DNA of 35,108 nt from Gammaproteobacteria bacterium (GCA_018647445.1 JABGTE010000014.1:1-35108); one strand, 5' to 3'; positions 1-9,246 are shown, counted from the stretch's first letter. Made by a program: numbers and translations. Notes: generated from the sequence alone by a model not told the origin.

Positions 1-378
1 AATGATGGGCGAAAGGGTTACGACTGCGGTGCCGCCGCAGATCGCGCTACCGGCTGTCACCAAGAGGCCTTGACGTTTTGGTAGGTTCAACAGTCGATAG
101 CCAAGAAGTCCCAAGACCGCAACACAAAGGACGTAGCCCGCCACAACCCAAGTGTAATCACTCGAGATGCGTAGGAGTTGCTCGCCCTGAATCCCCAAAC
201 CCAATAAAACGATTCCGGTCTGCAGGCTGTACCGGCCGATCGCGCGGGTATCGACCAAGCCCTGTGCGCCCCCGGTGCTTGCGATGGCGGCGCCGATTAA
301 AAAGGCAATGGCTGGGTTCCCAAACCAAATCAGTAACCCTGCAAGGCCTACAAATATGGCAGACAAGGCAACTGGCAT
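1..378 (-). CDS. YeiH/UPF0324 family membrane protein, partial (C-terminus beyond the left edge)
   Basis: This reading frame is open from an ATG at 378 to the left edge, giving 126 codons of N-terminal part. It is strongly hydrophobic, with several predicted membrane segments separated by short polar turns. The pieces LQTGIVLLGLGI and GSAICGGTAVV match the conserved core of the YeiH/UPF0324 family (Cons_hypoth698), inner-membrane proteins often labelled putative sulfate exporters; the true substrate is unsettled. Full members are about 330-350 residues, so roughly two thirds is missing. The start lies 55 bases beyond the stop of the upstream RND gene on the same strand, so it may be the last gene of that operon. 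The ribosome site before the ATG is weak. The family call is fairly secure; the function is not. Confidence 0.8.
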   Translation of the reverse strand, partial: MPVALSAIFVGLAGLLIWFGNPAIAFLIGAAIASTGGAQGLVDTRAIGRYSLQTGIVLLGLGIQGEQLLRISSDYTWVVAGYVLCVAVLGLLGYRLLNLPKRQGLLVTAGSAICGGTAVVTLSPII

Positions 379-433
379 GGTGGTTTTCCGTTAAAAGGTT
401 TGTGAAGAGGGATTATTCCTCATTGTCACCGCT

Positions 434-2962
434 TTATACAGCCCGTGCCGGGAGTAATCCGCGTTGACTGAAAAAGGACAAAAGACTGGGTAATAAAAAT
501 AGGCTCAGTAGCAACAGCCAAGCAATCGCGACTGTCAGTAACAGGCCGATTGAGGCAGCGCCCTGATGTGGGCTCAAAATCAGTGAAAAGAAGGTGCCAA
601 GGGTCGTCAGACCACTGATGAGGACCGCGCGACGGGTCGCTTGTTGATGTTTTAGTGCGCCGCCTTTGAAGAATCGGTGGGTTACGTGGATTCCGGAGTC
701 AACGCCAAGCCCGATGATGAGCGGCACGACGAGAATGTTGGCCATGTTAAGACTTAAGGCCAAAAAACTGCTCACAGCAAAGGTGAGGATTAAGGTGAAT
801 GCAATCGGCACTAGAACGAGACACGCGGTCAAAAAGTTTCGAAAATATAGGATTAAGCAAATCATGACCCCACATAGCGTCAGGACAATGGCTTCTCGAA
901 AGGCATTGACCACGACCTCACCAATGCCCCATTCAACCGCACTGCGCCCTGCAATTCTCGGCTCGACAGAGCGAATTTCGTTAATAAATCGGTCGGTCTT
1001 GGCCTTGTCGGTCAGCGCGACTCGGGGTTGTACAGAAACCAAGTGTTGTCCTTGCGGGCTGATGAGTCGCTCCTGAAACGGTTTGGGGAGCGCGCTGAAG
1101 GTAAAGGGCGTCGCCTCAAGGAGGTCCATCAGGTCTTGGTTTGATCGACGTAATTGTTGGGCAAGGGATGCATCAAATAAAGCGAGGTTTGCTGGGTCGG
1201 TTTCGAGGGTCTTGGCGAAGGTCGCGATCTGCTGAGCGATTAGAAGGCGTTGGCCTTTTAAACTGGGCATCTGGGCTTCAAGGTATTCACGAGCGCTTGA
1301 TAACGTGAGTGTCTGCTCATCAAGCTCGGGCGGCGTCCATAAATCACGATAGAGCTCGGCGACAGCCATGATCCGCTGGTACTTATCGGCTTGCGCTGTT
1401 GGGATGACATCTGCCGGAATTTGGACGCTGGCAACCGATTCGAGCGCGGTCAGTCGTGTTTTGAGTCGGCTGGCTTCTTTGGCCGTGTCTGCGAGCAAGA
1501 TGACGCTATAGTCGGTCTGTTGCCCACTCTCCTGTAAACGGGTTAGGGCTTTCATACCTGGGGAGTCAGCATCGCGCATACTGAGCACGCTGTAATTGAA
1601 TTCCAAATGGCTGGCAAAATACAGTGCGCCAGGCATGACGGCCAGAAGGATAAGGGTTAAAGGCGTTTGATACTTTGGCAGCCACTTGACCGATAAAAAG
1701 GTTAAAGGCGGCGGCGTTTTTAAGGACGGCCATAGGGTCAACAAAGCCGGAATCATCAGCAAGGTCAACAGGAGCGCAATGACCATACCTCCGGCCGAGA
1801 TAATGCCTAACTCGGCCATTCCCGTGTAGGCCGTTGGCGTGAAGGACAAGAAGGCAATGGCGGATGTCAGGGTACAGAGTACGAGCGCTGGCGCCATGTC
1901 GTGGATTGCTGTGATCATAGAGTCGGCATTGGTTGCTTGATCGGCTTGAAGGCGCAAGGCAAGGTGGGTTGCAAAATCAACGCCAAGCCCAAAAAACATC
2001 ACCACGAAGAGCATCGACAGTGTATTAAAGCTGCCGACGGCGAGTGTTGCATACCCGAGTGTCAAGCCGACCCCTGTGAGGAGCACTAAAAAAATTGCGG
2101 TGATAATCCTGACATCGCCAATACCGACGAGCAAGATAACGCCCAGAATCAGGATCGATGCCAATCCCGCTATTTCGATGCCGTTGAGAGCGGCGCTGAT
2201 TTCCTCATGCGCTAAGACGACCTCGCCTGTTAACTCAACCGCAACCGATTCGGGCAAGACTTGTTGATTAATAATCGACTGTAGCGCCCTGACAATCTGC
2301 TGGTTTGGTAACGGTTCATTGAGGCTCTGACGGCCATTAACGATAATGAGGTTGAAAACCTCAGTTTGTTCGGAGGGCAGAAGCGGATAAAAGCTCGTAA
2401 CCTTGGGCTTGCCTTTGAGTAGACCGTCTATCGAGTGTTGCAGGGTTATGGGCATGGGCTGCCCGCTTTGAACCCCCAGCATATCCGCAATAATGAGCAG
2501 CGTCGCGGCAAGTGTCGGTTGTTCACTGAGTCGCTGCAGTACGCCGAAATTAAATTCAGTGCCTAACAACCATTTATCGAGGTCCGAGGGCGCAAGAAAA
2601 TACAGTCTGTGGGTTTGGATAAAAGGCTCAACTGCGGGTGCGAAGACTTGATCAAATGCACCCTGCGCTTCAAATGCCGCTTTGAGCAATTGGGTTGCAT
2701 TTTCCGCCGCAACCGCATCCCTGCTGCGAATCACCACCACAGCGGTTTGTCGATATATGGGAAAAGCAGCTTCGAAGGCTTTGTTGCTTTGATACCAGTC
2801 TTGATCGCCTTTGGGTTGAATGAGCTGGCCAAGATCGGCGTTCAGCCGGCCCTGAAAGAAAAATAAGCTCGCACCGCTAATTCCTAGCATTATGCAAACG
2901 AGCACGACCAGTTTAGCGTGGGTTAACGCCGCAGTGAGCCAACGGGTTAAGGGCCCTGTCAT
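434..2962 (-). CDS. RND/MMPL family lipid exporter, HpnN-like
   Basis: An 842-residue inner-membrane protein with the duplicated RND plan: a first membrane helix near residues 17-37, a large periplasmic loop to about 255, a bundle of helices to about 410, another helix and loop, and a last bundle from about 695 to the end. Both halves carry the expected helix signature, GLGVDFATHLALR in the first and IIGLGVDSGIHVTHR in the second. Length and motifs fit MMPL/RND exporters of the type annotated as HpnN, which move hopanoids or related lipids to the outer membrane. No hopanoid synthesis gene is visible here, so the substrate is inference. Its ATG overlaps the stop of the upstream glycosyltransferase by four bases, implying translational coupling and perhaps a glycosylated lipid as cargo. 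Confidence 0.85.
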   Translation of the reverse strand: MTGPLTRWLTAALTHAKLVVLVCIMLGISGASLFFFQGRLNADLGQLIQPKGDQDWYQSNKAFEAAFPIYRQTAVVVIRSRDAVAAENATQLLKAAFEAQGAFDQVFAPAVEPFIQTHRLYFLAPSDLDKWLLGTEFNFGVLQRLSEQPTLAATLLIIADMLGVQSGQPMPITLQHSIDGLLKGKPKVTSFYPLLPSEQTEVFNLIIVNGRQSLNEPLPNQQIVRALQSIINQQVLPESVAVELTGEVVLAHEEISAALNGIEIAGLASILILGVILLVGIGDVRIITAIFLVLLTGVGLTLGYATLAVGSFNTLSMLFVVMFFGLGVDFATHLALRLQADQATNADSMITAIHDMAPALVLCTLTSAIAFLSFTPTAYTGMAELGIISAGGMVIALLLTLLMIPALLTLWPSLKTPPPLTFLSVKWLPKYQTPLTLILLAVMPGALYFASHLEFNYSVLSMRDADSPGMKALTRLQESGQQTDYSVILLADTAKEASRLKTRLTALESVASVQIPADVIPTAQADKYQRIMAVAELYRDLWTPPELDEQTLTLSSAREYLEAQMPSLKGQRLLIAQQIATFAKTLETDPANLALFDASLAQQLRRSNQDLMDLLEATPFTFSALPKPFQERLISPQGQHLVSVQPRVALTDKAKTDRFINEIRSVEPRIAGRSAVEWGIGEVVVNAFREAIVLTLCGVMICLILYFRNFLTACLVLVPIAFTLILTFAVSSFLALSLNMANILVVPLIIGLGVDSGIHVTHRFFKGGALKHQQATRRAVLISGLTTLGTFFSLILSPHQGAASIGLLLTVAIAWLLLLSLFLLPSLLSFFSQRGLLPARAV

Positions 2963-4134
2963 GATGCTTGACGGTCGGTGGCAACGCGTGTGCCGTCAAC
3001 GAAATTCGACTCGCCAAGTAGGGTGTGTCGGTAGAGGTTGGCCAGCTGAACTGCCGAGTCTTCATGACGGCGGGTCAGAGCAAAAGCTTGATTGCGATCA
3101 GTCAGAAATTGCCGCGCGTCAGGATTCGATAACAATGCATCTAATTTTTGCGTGAGGATATTGGGCGCCTCATCGGTAAAGGCGCCAAGTGGGTCTTGGA
3201 TGAGTTCGGATAAGGCACTGGTTTCGGTTCGATTGAGTAACGTTGGACAGCCAGCGGCCATAGCCTCCAGTGCGCTCATACCCTCTAATTCAACGCGGCT
3301 ACACTGCACAAAGACGTCGGCTGCTGCATAGAGGTCATGAAGTTGGTCGTCCGTTACACGGCCGATTGTGGCCCTGACACCGAGTTTTACTGCGAGAGTT
3401 TTGAGGTCCACTTCGGCGGGGCCTGTGCCTGCGAGTGTCACGTGGATTTTGGCTCGATACTGTGACCGGGCCACCGCCTTGAGTAATAACGATTGTTGTT
3501 TCTCTTGCGCGAGGCGGCCAACGCTTAATATTTGGAATTGATCAGATCGGACATGGTGGCGGCTGCTGGCAAAAAAATCGGCGGTGACGCCGTTAGAAAG
3601 TACATCGATTGGCCGGGATACGCCGTGTTGGGTCAAGAGGGTTTTAGCAAATTCAGAGGGTGCGATGACCCGGTCCGATGCTTGATAAAACTGACTTACA
3701 AACAGTCTGTAGAGCCATCGGGTCACAAAGGCTTGATTAAGCCTGAGGTTGCGTTGGATATTTTCAGGCTGAACATGAAAGGAGCTGATGACGGGTTTGC
3801 CAAGCAATCGTGCTGTTCTGATGGCTTGGTGTGCTAAAAGAAATGGGTATTGCACATGAATCAGGTCACAATCGGCGATAACGACCTCGAGTAGTCGACG
3901 GTTCGGACGCGCCAGTGGGGCTTGCATCTGGTCAATAATCCGATTGGCGCCTGGAATCGATAGCTTTGAAAAATGAAATTCGTTTTGCGCAATTTGCTCT
4001 GGCGCATTGCCCATTTTTAGAATCTTGAAGTGAAACTGATTCGAAAGGGCTGCCACAAACCGCCGGGTCGAGACTACCGTGCCATTGAATGGGAAATCCC
4101 AAGGATCAATCACCAGCCCTATTGTTGGCTGCAT
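2959..4134 (-). CDS. GT4 family glycosyltransferase
   Basis: A 391-residue GT-B fold glycosyltransferase. The N-terminal acceptor domain begins with IGLVIDPWDFPFNGT and includes DLIHVQYPFLLAHQA. The C-terminal donor domain has ILSVGRLAQEKQQ and the E-x7-E retaining motif in ELEGMSALEAMAAGCPTL, which binds the nucleotide sugar in GT4 enzymes. The nearest functional relatives are mannosyl- or glucosyltransferases acting on lipid acceptors, but the sugar cannot be read from sequence. I place the start at the ATG at 4134 because homology begins there; the frame continues 22 codons upstream with a sequence unlike a protein start. It overlaps the RND exporter gene by four bases, so the two are probably co-translated in one envelope glycolipid pathway. 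Confidence 0.85.
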   Translation of the reverse strand: MQPTIGLVIDPWDFPFNGTVVSTRRFVAALSNQFHFKILKMGNAPEQIAQNEFHFSKLSIPGANRIIDQMQAPLARPNRRLLEVVIADCDLIHVQYPFLLAHQAIRTARLLGKPVISSFHVQPENIQRNLRLNQAFVTRWLYRLFVSQFYQASDRVIAPSEFAKTLLTQHGVSRPIDVLSNGVTADFFASSRHHVRSDQFQILSVGRLAQEKQQSLLLKAVARSQYRAKIHVTLAGTGPAEVDLKTLAVKLGVRATIGRVTDDQLHDLYAAADVFVQCSRVELEGMSALEAMAAGCPTLLNRTETSALSELIQDPLGAFTDEAPNILTQKLDALLSNPDARQFLTDRNQAFALTRRHEDSAVQLANLYRHTLLGESNFVDGTRVATDRQAS

Positions 4135-4425
4135 CTTCAAAGCGCTGTGGTGCAACGCGCGGGTACACGGCTGGCCGCTTGATTGCGCCGTACATCCCAT
4201 CGCCTACCGATGGCTTTTCCATTGGCGGCTGCGGGGCCGTCAGATTTGGGTTTCAACATGTTGCAAAGATCAATTCTTATTTTTATGGAACAGATCATAC
4301 TGTGATCAAGAAGAAGCTCAATAGGGGACTGATGCGGTATCCCTAGTGAAACATTCCGCTCACGTCCTTTTTTTATGGGCAAGATCCGCCATAATGCGGT
4401 TTCAATAAAGTCCCTAGGACGAAAA
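4135..4425. other. Intergenic region between divergent glycosyltransferase genes
   Basis: About 290 bases lie between the GT4 gene on the minus strand and the GT2 gene on the plus strand, and should hold both promoters. A CATAAT hexamer at 4390-4395 could be a plus-strand -10 box, but I see no convincing -35 partner. Short open frames on both strands do not resemble known proteins. Confidence 0.5.
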
Positions 4426-5241
4426 GTGAAAATAAGCGTTATTTTTACAACCTATAATTCCCCAAAATGGCTTGAGAAAGTGTTGTGGGGATTCGCGAAC
4501 CAAACCGATTCGAATTTTGAAGTGATCGTGGCGGATGATGGTTCTGGTCCTGAAACGAAGGCCGTCGTGGATGCCGCGCGCGCCCAAGGCCAGGCGAATG
4601 TGCGTCATGTCTGGCATGAAGATCACGGCTTTCAAAAGTGCCAAATCCTAAATCGCGCCATTTTGGCAGCGACTGGGGATTATTTGATTTTAACGGATGG
4701 AGACTGCGTGCCGCGCAAGGATTTCGTGAGCCAGCATCGGGCGGCCGCTCGGCCAGGATTCTTTTTGAGTGGTGGCTATTTTAAGTTGGCGTTGCCGGTC
4801 AGTCTGGCTATCACGCACGAGGATGTGATTGCGCAGCGTTGCTTTGATCCCGCCTGGTTAAAGGCCGAAGGTATGCCGATGCCTTTTAAATCACTAAAAT
4901 TAAGGGCTCATGGCTTGTTATCAAAGGTTTTGAATCGATTGACGCCCACGAAGGCAACCTGGAATGGGCATAATGCCTCCTGTTGGAAGACTGATGCTTT
5001 ATTGGTTAATGGCTTTGATGAGCGTCTGCAATATGGCGGCCTAGACCGAGAGTTTGGCGAACGACTTGTTAATGCTGGTATCAAGACAAGGCAAATCCGG
5101 TATAGCGCCATAACGGTGCATCTGGACCATCCTAGGAGCTATGAGTCACCCGAGGGCTGGGCGCATAATCAAGGGATTCGAGCGGGCGTGCGTCGCCATA
5201 AAATTGTCGTGACGCCGGCTGGGATTGATCAGCTAACCTAA
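4426..5241 (+). CDS. GT2 family glycosyltransferase (galactosyltransferase-like C-terminus)
   Basis: A 271-residue GT-A fold enzyme. It opens with ISVIFTTYNSPKWLEKVL and VIVADDGS, the nucleotide-sugar binding start of GT2 enzymes. The metal-binding acidic motif follows in ILTDGDCVPRKDF, and a C-terminal segment with WNGHNASCWKTD and GFDERLQYGGLDREF matches the region shared with chondroitin and galactosyltransferases (Glyco_transf_7C type). I choose GTG at 4426 as start because an AGGA lies six bases upstream and homology starts at once. The ATG at 4375 has no ribosome site and would add 17 unconserved residues. The gene stands alone on the plus strand between two minus-strand glycosyltransferases and converges on the second with a 10-base gap. 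A role in surface polysaccharide or LPS synthesis is likely; donor and acceptor are unknown. Confidence 0.85.
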   Translation: MKISVIFTTYNSPKWLEKVLWGFANQTDSNFEVIVADDGSGPETKAVVDAARAQGQANVRHVWHEDHGFQKCQILNRAILAATGDYLILTDGDCVPRKDFVSQHRAAARPGFFLSGGYFKLALPVSLAITHEDVIAQRCFDPAWLKAEGMPMPFKSLKLRAHGLLSKVLNRLTPTKATWNGHNASCWKTDALLVNGFDERLQYGGLDREFGERLVNAGIKTRQIRYSAITVHLDHPRSYESPEGWAHNQGIRAGVRRHKIVVTPAGIDQLT

Positions 5242-5251
5242 TGCTGAGAGC

Positions 5252-6322
5252 TCATCCTTGCATTATTGCCCGGTAGTGTTCTAGTAAAGCTTGGGCTTCT
5301 GTGTCAACCGAATATCGATCAAGGACCGTCCGCCGTCCGTTGGCCGCTAATCGTGACCGAAGATCATTATCGGTAACAAGTCGCTCAAGGGCTGCCTCAG
5401 TGCCTGCTACGTCGCCGATATCAACCAGTAAGCCGTCTTCTTCGGGGGTCAGAATATCTGGCCAAGCGCCGGCGCGACTCGCAATCACGGCTTTGGCGCT
5501 GCTCATGGCCTCAAGAACGGTTAAGCCAAAGCCTTCGTTTCGGCTGAGAGCGGTAACGATCGACATGCAGGCAAAGAGTCTCGGCAACTCCTCGAAGGGT
5601 CGCGGGCCGGTAAACACGACGCGATCCAGCACGCCGGCTCGCTCGGCTTGCTGTTTGAGGTCGTTGACGAAGGGTTGCTCCTCCGGTTTGATCTCGCCAA
5701 CAATAATTAAGGCCCAATCGGTGTGATGGGCAAGAATGGGCAGTGCTGCCGTGACCAATACATCAACCCCTTTTTGTGCCCGTACCCGCCCAAAGATCCC
5801 AATGTAGTGTTGGGCTGGGGCGACTAAGTCAGCAGGCAAGGCAACCGGGCCGATTGCGGGCTGATACCGCACAGTGTCGATGCCATGCGGAATCAGCTTG
5901 TCTGGCGGTATTTTGAGGTAGTCGGCGGCGGCTTTACAGGTTGAGATCACGCTGTCCATCTGTCTCATGAGCCAGCGGGTAAACCGCGTGTGGTGTCGCT
6001 GGGCAGTGGAGGTGAATAAAAGCCGCACGGTGCAGCGGGCGAAATATTGCAGGATCAGACCCTGAATCATTTCGTTGTTTCGACGTGCGTGAAACACAAC
6101 GATGCGCCCTTTAGCCTGCTGGCTGCGAAGCTGCCGCAACAAGGTGAAAAATTGTACCCGCCGCACTGCGCTTGGTAAGTGCCAGGCGCCGAGCACTACC
6201 AACGATGCTTTGGTTTGTTGGCGTGCGAGCACTTGCAGCATGGTCGAGGTGACCCCAGAAAACCGCCGATTGGCGTTGCCTAAAATGACTTCAGGAAAGG
6301 GGTCGCTAGCAGGCGGTGTCAT
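5252..6322 (-). CDS. GT4 family glycosyltransferase, LpcC/LPS-core mannosyltransferase-like
   Basis: A 356-residue GT-B glycosyltransferase. The start VILGNANRRFSGVTSTML resembles the N-terminus of LpcC-type lipopolysaccharide core mannosyltransferases, whose members share an RR-x-SGVT-x-T segment. The donor half shows IGIFGRVRAQKGVDVLV, followed by FTGPRPFEELPRLF and the E-x7-E motif in RNEGFGLTVLEAMSSAKAVIA. LpcC transfers mannose to Kdo on the inner LPS core; this role is inferred from the N-terminus and from two neighbouring glycosyltransferases, and other GT4 activities remain possible. The ATG at 6322 has no clear ribosome site, and an in-frame stop lies just upstream, so the start is constrained. 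It converges on the GT2 gene. Confidence 0.82.
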   Translation of the reverse strand: MTPPASDPFPEVILGNANRRFSGVTSTMLQVLARQQTKASLVVLGAWHLPSAVRRVQFFTLLRQLRSQQAKGRIVVFHARRNNEMIQGLILQYFARCTVRLLFTSTAQRHHTRFTRWLMRQMDSVISTCKAAADYLKIPPDKLIPHGIDTVRYQPAIGPVALPADLVAPAQHYIGIFGRVRAQKGVDVLVTAALPILAHHTDWALIIVGEIKPEEQPFVNDLKQQAERAGVLDRVVFTGPRPFEELPRLFACMSIVTALSRNEGFGLTVLEAMSSAKAVIASRAGAWPDILTPEEDGLLVDIGDVAGTEAALERLVTDNDLRSRLAANGRRTVLDRYSVDTEAQALLEHYRAIMQG

Positions 6323-6540
6323 GGCGATTTCGGTTCACGCTGTGTCATTGGGATGCTCTCAGGTACGACCCATTCAAATGATTTTGATTCAAAGCCTTGC
6401 TGTGTCGCAAGGCACTTTTGCGATTAATTCAACAGGCTATCGGCCCGCTCAAGGAAATATTGGAGCGTTCGCCTGCAATCTTTTCAGATATCTCGATGAT
6501 GATAGACTGCAGACCTTAGTCGAAGCAGGAAGCCAGAAGA

Positions 6541-7206
6541 ATGACCGTGTCGCTGACGTTATATTATGCGCCGGGGGCTTGCTCGATTGCTAGTCACATC
6601 GCGCTGCAAGAAGCGCAGATCCCGTTCGACGTGAGATCGGTCGCATTGGATGCCGGTGAGCAGCGCTCACCCGATTTTCTGGCTTTGAATCCGAAGGGTC
6701 GAATTCCTTTGTTAATGACCCCGTTTGGTCCGCTGACGGAAAATCCCGCGATTCTTGAGTATGTCGCGTCGCTCGCGCCTGAGGGCCAGCTTGCGCCCGT
6801 TGAGGACCCTGCTAAGCTTTCGAGAATGCGTGAATTCAACTGCTTCTTATCTGCGACCGTGCACGTGGCGCATGCTCACGGCCCTCGAGGGGGGCGCTGG
6901 GCCAAAACCGCAAGCGCTTTGCAAGATATGCGGACGCAAGTGTCGAACAATATGTTGTCTGCATTTGAATTAATCGAACAAACGCTTCAGGAGGGACCTT
7001 GGGTTTTGGGGGACGACTTCTCGATTGCAGATGCTTACCTTTATACCTTTGCCCGTTGGCTGGAGATGGACCGGGTGGATACCCGTGGACTGAAGGGCGT
7101 GCTTGCGCATCGAGCTCGAATGGAGCAGCGACCTGCGGTACAAGCCGTTTTGGCCGAGGAGGGGATTCCCTATAGCGTTGATCTTAAGCCACGAGGCCAT
7201 GGCTGA
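6541..7206 (+). CDS. Glutathione S-transferase, beta-class-like
   Basis: A 221-residue cytosolic transferase. The N-terminal thioredoxin-like domain begins LTLYYAPGACSIASHIAL; Cys14 aligns with the catalytic Cys10 of bacterial beta-class GSTs. NPKGRIPLL supplies the cis-proline strand and LTENPAILEYVA the glutathione gamma-glutamyl binding turn. The helical C-terminal domain includes WVLGDDFSIADAYLYTFARW, the conserved N-capping box region. It joins glutathione to electrophiles or acts as a thiol-disulfide enzyme; the substrate is unknown. It starts a plus-strand series with the VOC protein 44 bases on and a flavin monooxygenase next, which suggests detoxification or breakdown of small organic compounds. 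Confidence 0.9.
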   Translation: MTVSLTLYYAPGACSIASHIALQEAQIPFDVRSVALDAGEQRSPDFLALNPKGRIPLLMTPFGPLTENPAILEYVASLAPEGQLAPVEDPAKLSRMREFNCFLSATVHVAHAHGPRGGRWAKTASALQDMRTQVSNNMLSAFELIEQTLQEGPWVLGDDFSIADAYLYTFARWLEMDRVDTRGLKGVLAHRARMEQRPAVQAVLAEEGIPYSVDLKPRGHG

Positions 7207-7250
7207 AGAGCTGCGATTAAACCGTAAAAAATGAATCATTCGAGGTGTTT

Positions 7251-7931
7251 ATGAGATTGGCAAAACCCTTTATTGATGTGGGCGTGCAGACCAACCAGCG
7301 TGCGTCCATGTTGTCATTCTGGGGTCAAACGGTTGGGCTTGAGTTTGAAGAGTTGTTAAAAGTCGGTGGCGGCACGCATCAGCTTCGGCATCAATGTAAT
7401 GGCTCGGTGTTTAAACTGAATCATTTGCGTGCGCCACTTCAAGGCCAGCCCAAAACGGGCTACCAAGGACTTATTCTCGCAGAGGATTCTGTGGACGAAC
7501 CGGTGTCCATGATGGATCCGGATGGTAACCGGGTGACGCTAGTGCCGCAGGGTTACGATGGCATTGATCAAATCGCGATCGAACTAAGCGTTCGATCTCT
7601 GGCGGCCCACCACCAGTTTTTGACAGAAGTGCTGGCGCTGGAGCAGATCAGTGATCGCTGTTATCTTTGGGGTGAAACCCGCCTTTATGTATCGGAAAAC
7701 GAAAGCCAAGGTTACTGTGATGTTATGCAAGGGCTTGGTTATCGATATCTGACGGCGCAAGTGTTTGATGTGGATTATGAGCATGGGCGTGCATTGAGTC
7801 TGGGTGCAACGGAAGGCCGAGGGGTTGTGACCTTGGGTGAAACGGCGCGAATTTCTTTTATCCAAGACCCAGATGGCAACTGGATCGAGCTCTCGCAGCG
7901 GGCGTCGCTGACCGGGCCGTTGCCCTCATAA
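7251..7931 (+). CDS. VOC superfamily protein with two glyoxalase-like domains
   Basis: A 226-residue protein made of two vicinal-oxygen-chelate modules. The first spans about residues 1-105 (IDVGVQTNQRASMLSFWGQTVGL to DPDGNRVTLVP), the second about 110-218 (IAIELSVRSLAAHHQFLTEVL to IQDPDGNWIELSQ). The repeated DPDGN strand near the end of each module is typical of glyoxalase, bleomycin-resistance and ring-cleaving dioxygenase relatives. The metal-ligand pattern is incomplete by eye, so an enzyme name cannot be given. The ATG at 7251 follows GAGG by five bases and is preferred over the GTG at 7245. The gene sits between a GST and a luciferase-like monooxygenase, consistent with a detoxification or catabolic set. 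Confidence 0.8.
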   Translation: MRLAKPFIDVGVQTNQRASMLSFWGQTVGLEFEELLKVGGGTHQLRHQCNGSVFKLNHLRAPLQGQPKTGYQGLILAEDSVDEPVSMMDPDGNRVTLVPQGYDGIDQIAIELSVRSLAAHHQFLTEVLALEQISDRCYLWGETRLYVSENESQGYCDVMQGLGYRYLTAQVFDVDYEHGRALSLGATEGRGVVTLGETARISFIQDPDGNWIELSQRASLTGPLPS

Positions 7932-8005
7932 CTGTATCAGCCTGCTTTGTGCGTCAGAAATGCCTCGATTGAACCAAGCGGTTCAGATCAGGGGGGAGAG
8001 AAGAC

Positions 8006-9022
8006 ATGAAAATTGATGCCACTATCAGTGCAAACTTGAGCACCGTCGGGCGTGCGGCCAGACACTATGAGGCGTTGGGCTACGACGGATTACGAGTCGC
8101 TGAATTGAACCACGATCCGTTTTTGGCATTAACCCTGGCGGCTGAATATACCGATCGGGTGGAACTGATCACGTCCGTGGCCGTGGCCTTCGCGCGGAAC
8201 CCGATGAGTACCGCTCAGTTGGCGCATGACCTAAACGCCTTCAGCAATGGGCGCTTCATCCTCGGGCTTGGCACGCAAGTCAAAGCGCATATTACCCGGC
8301 GGTTTGGTATGCCTTGGCATAATGGGCCCGCTCAAATGCGCGAGTTCATCGAGGCGCTGGATCATATCTTTGATCACTTTTACGATGGTGACCCCCTCAA
8401 TTTCTTTGGTGAGTACTACCAGCACAGCCTAATGCCAAAGACGTTTAAGCCAGCTGACAGCGAGGCTGGACGGCCACAGATTTTTCTGTCGGCGACCGGC
8501 CCGCTCATGACAACGGTTGCAGCTGAAACAGCTGATGGTTTCATCATGCATCCTTTTTCCACGGAATCTTATATTCGCAAGGTTAACTTGCCCTTAATCA
8601 CGGCAGGATTAGATGCCGTTGAGCTCGAGCGCTCAGATTACACGATTGATTTTTCGCCGTTGATCGCAACGGGAGAATCTGATGAAGCGATTGAGCTTGC
8701 TATTGAGCAGGTGAGAGGCCGGATTGCATTCTACGGTTCAACGCCGGGGTACAAGATGGTGCTCGACCACCATGGTTGGGGGGACCTGCAAGAGGCCCTA
8801 AACCGATTGATGAAGGCTCGGCGAACCGATGAGATGGCAGCACTGGTTGATGATGAAGTCTTGGCTGAGTTTGCAGTCATCGGTGCGCCCGATGAAATTG
8901 GCGCACAGCTTCTTGCGCGTTATGGTGATATTGTGGATCGGCTTTCGATTCAACCCGAAGGCCTGTCAGAGACTGCCTTGGGTGATCTGCTCGGTGATCT
9001 TAAGGCAGCGCCAGAGGGCTGA
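8006..9022 (+). CDS. LLM class flavin-dependent oxidoreductase
   Basis: A 338-residue single-domain TIM-barrel protein of the luciferase-like monooxygenase family. Visible family markers are YEALGYDGLRVAELNHDPFL near the start, LITSVAVAFARNPMSTAQ, the FSNGRFILGLGTQVKAH strand-loop, and PQIFLSATGPLMTTVAAETADGF around the flavin phosphate site. It resembles the subgroup annotated as F420-dependent (TIGR03617), but F420 is uncommon in gammaproteobacteria, so the cofactor may be FMN; this is unresolved. The start follows a strong GGGGGGAGAG ribosome site. Its neighbours upstream are GST and VOC genes and downstream a nitronate monooxygenase, all typical of oxidative metabolism of unusual carbon compounds. 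Confidence 0.85.
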   Translation: MKIDATISANLSTVGRAARHYEALGYDGLRVAELNHDPFLALTLAAEYTDRVELITSVAVAFARNPMSTAQLAHDLNAFSNGRFILGLGTQVKAHITRRFGMPWHNGPAQMREFIEALDHIFDHFYDGDPLNFFGEYYQHSLMPKTFKPADSEAGRPQIFLSATGPLMTTVAAETADGFIMHPFSTESYIRKVNLPLITAGLDAVELERSDYTIDFSPLIATGESDEAIELAIEQVRGRIAFYGSTPGYKMVLDHHGWGDLQEALNRLMKARRTDEMAALVDDEVLAEFAVIGAPDEIGAQLLARYGDIVDRLSIQPEGLSETALGDLLGDLKAAPEG

Positions 9023-9222
9023 CTGAGAGAAACAGTCTCTGACAGAGAAGCGTTCAGCTGAGTCCTCGGGGGCTAGCCGCAGGATGCTTAAAGGGTGGGG
9101 CAATCGCCTCAACCACGTGTCGGATCAGTCGGCATGAAGCGGATGGATGAGGGCAGGTTTGGCCGCAGCCTTTCGAAGCATATACTCAGGACAGAAAAGC
9201 AATAAGGTTTGTAAATCTAAAA

Positions 9223-9246
9223 CCAAAGCCAAAGCCAAAGCCAAAG
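9223..9246. repeat. Four tandem CCAAAG hexamers
   Basis: Four perfect contiguous copies of CCAAAG lie in the leader region of the nitronate monooxygenase gene, about 50 bases before its start codon, followed by an A-rich stretch and an AGGAG ribosome site. It is a simple microsatellite-like run that could vary in copy number. A regulatory effect is possible but not shown. Confidence 0.85.

Noticed and set aside
8006-9022. Firm assignment as an F420-dependent enzyme
   Set aside because: Sequence similarity by eye fits that subgroup, but no F420 gene is seen and the cofactor is rare in gammaproteobacteria.
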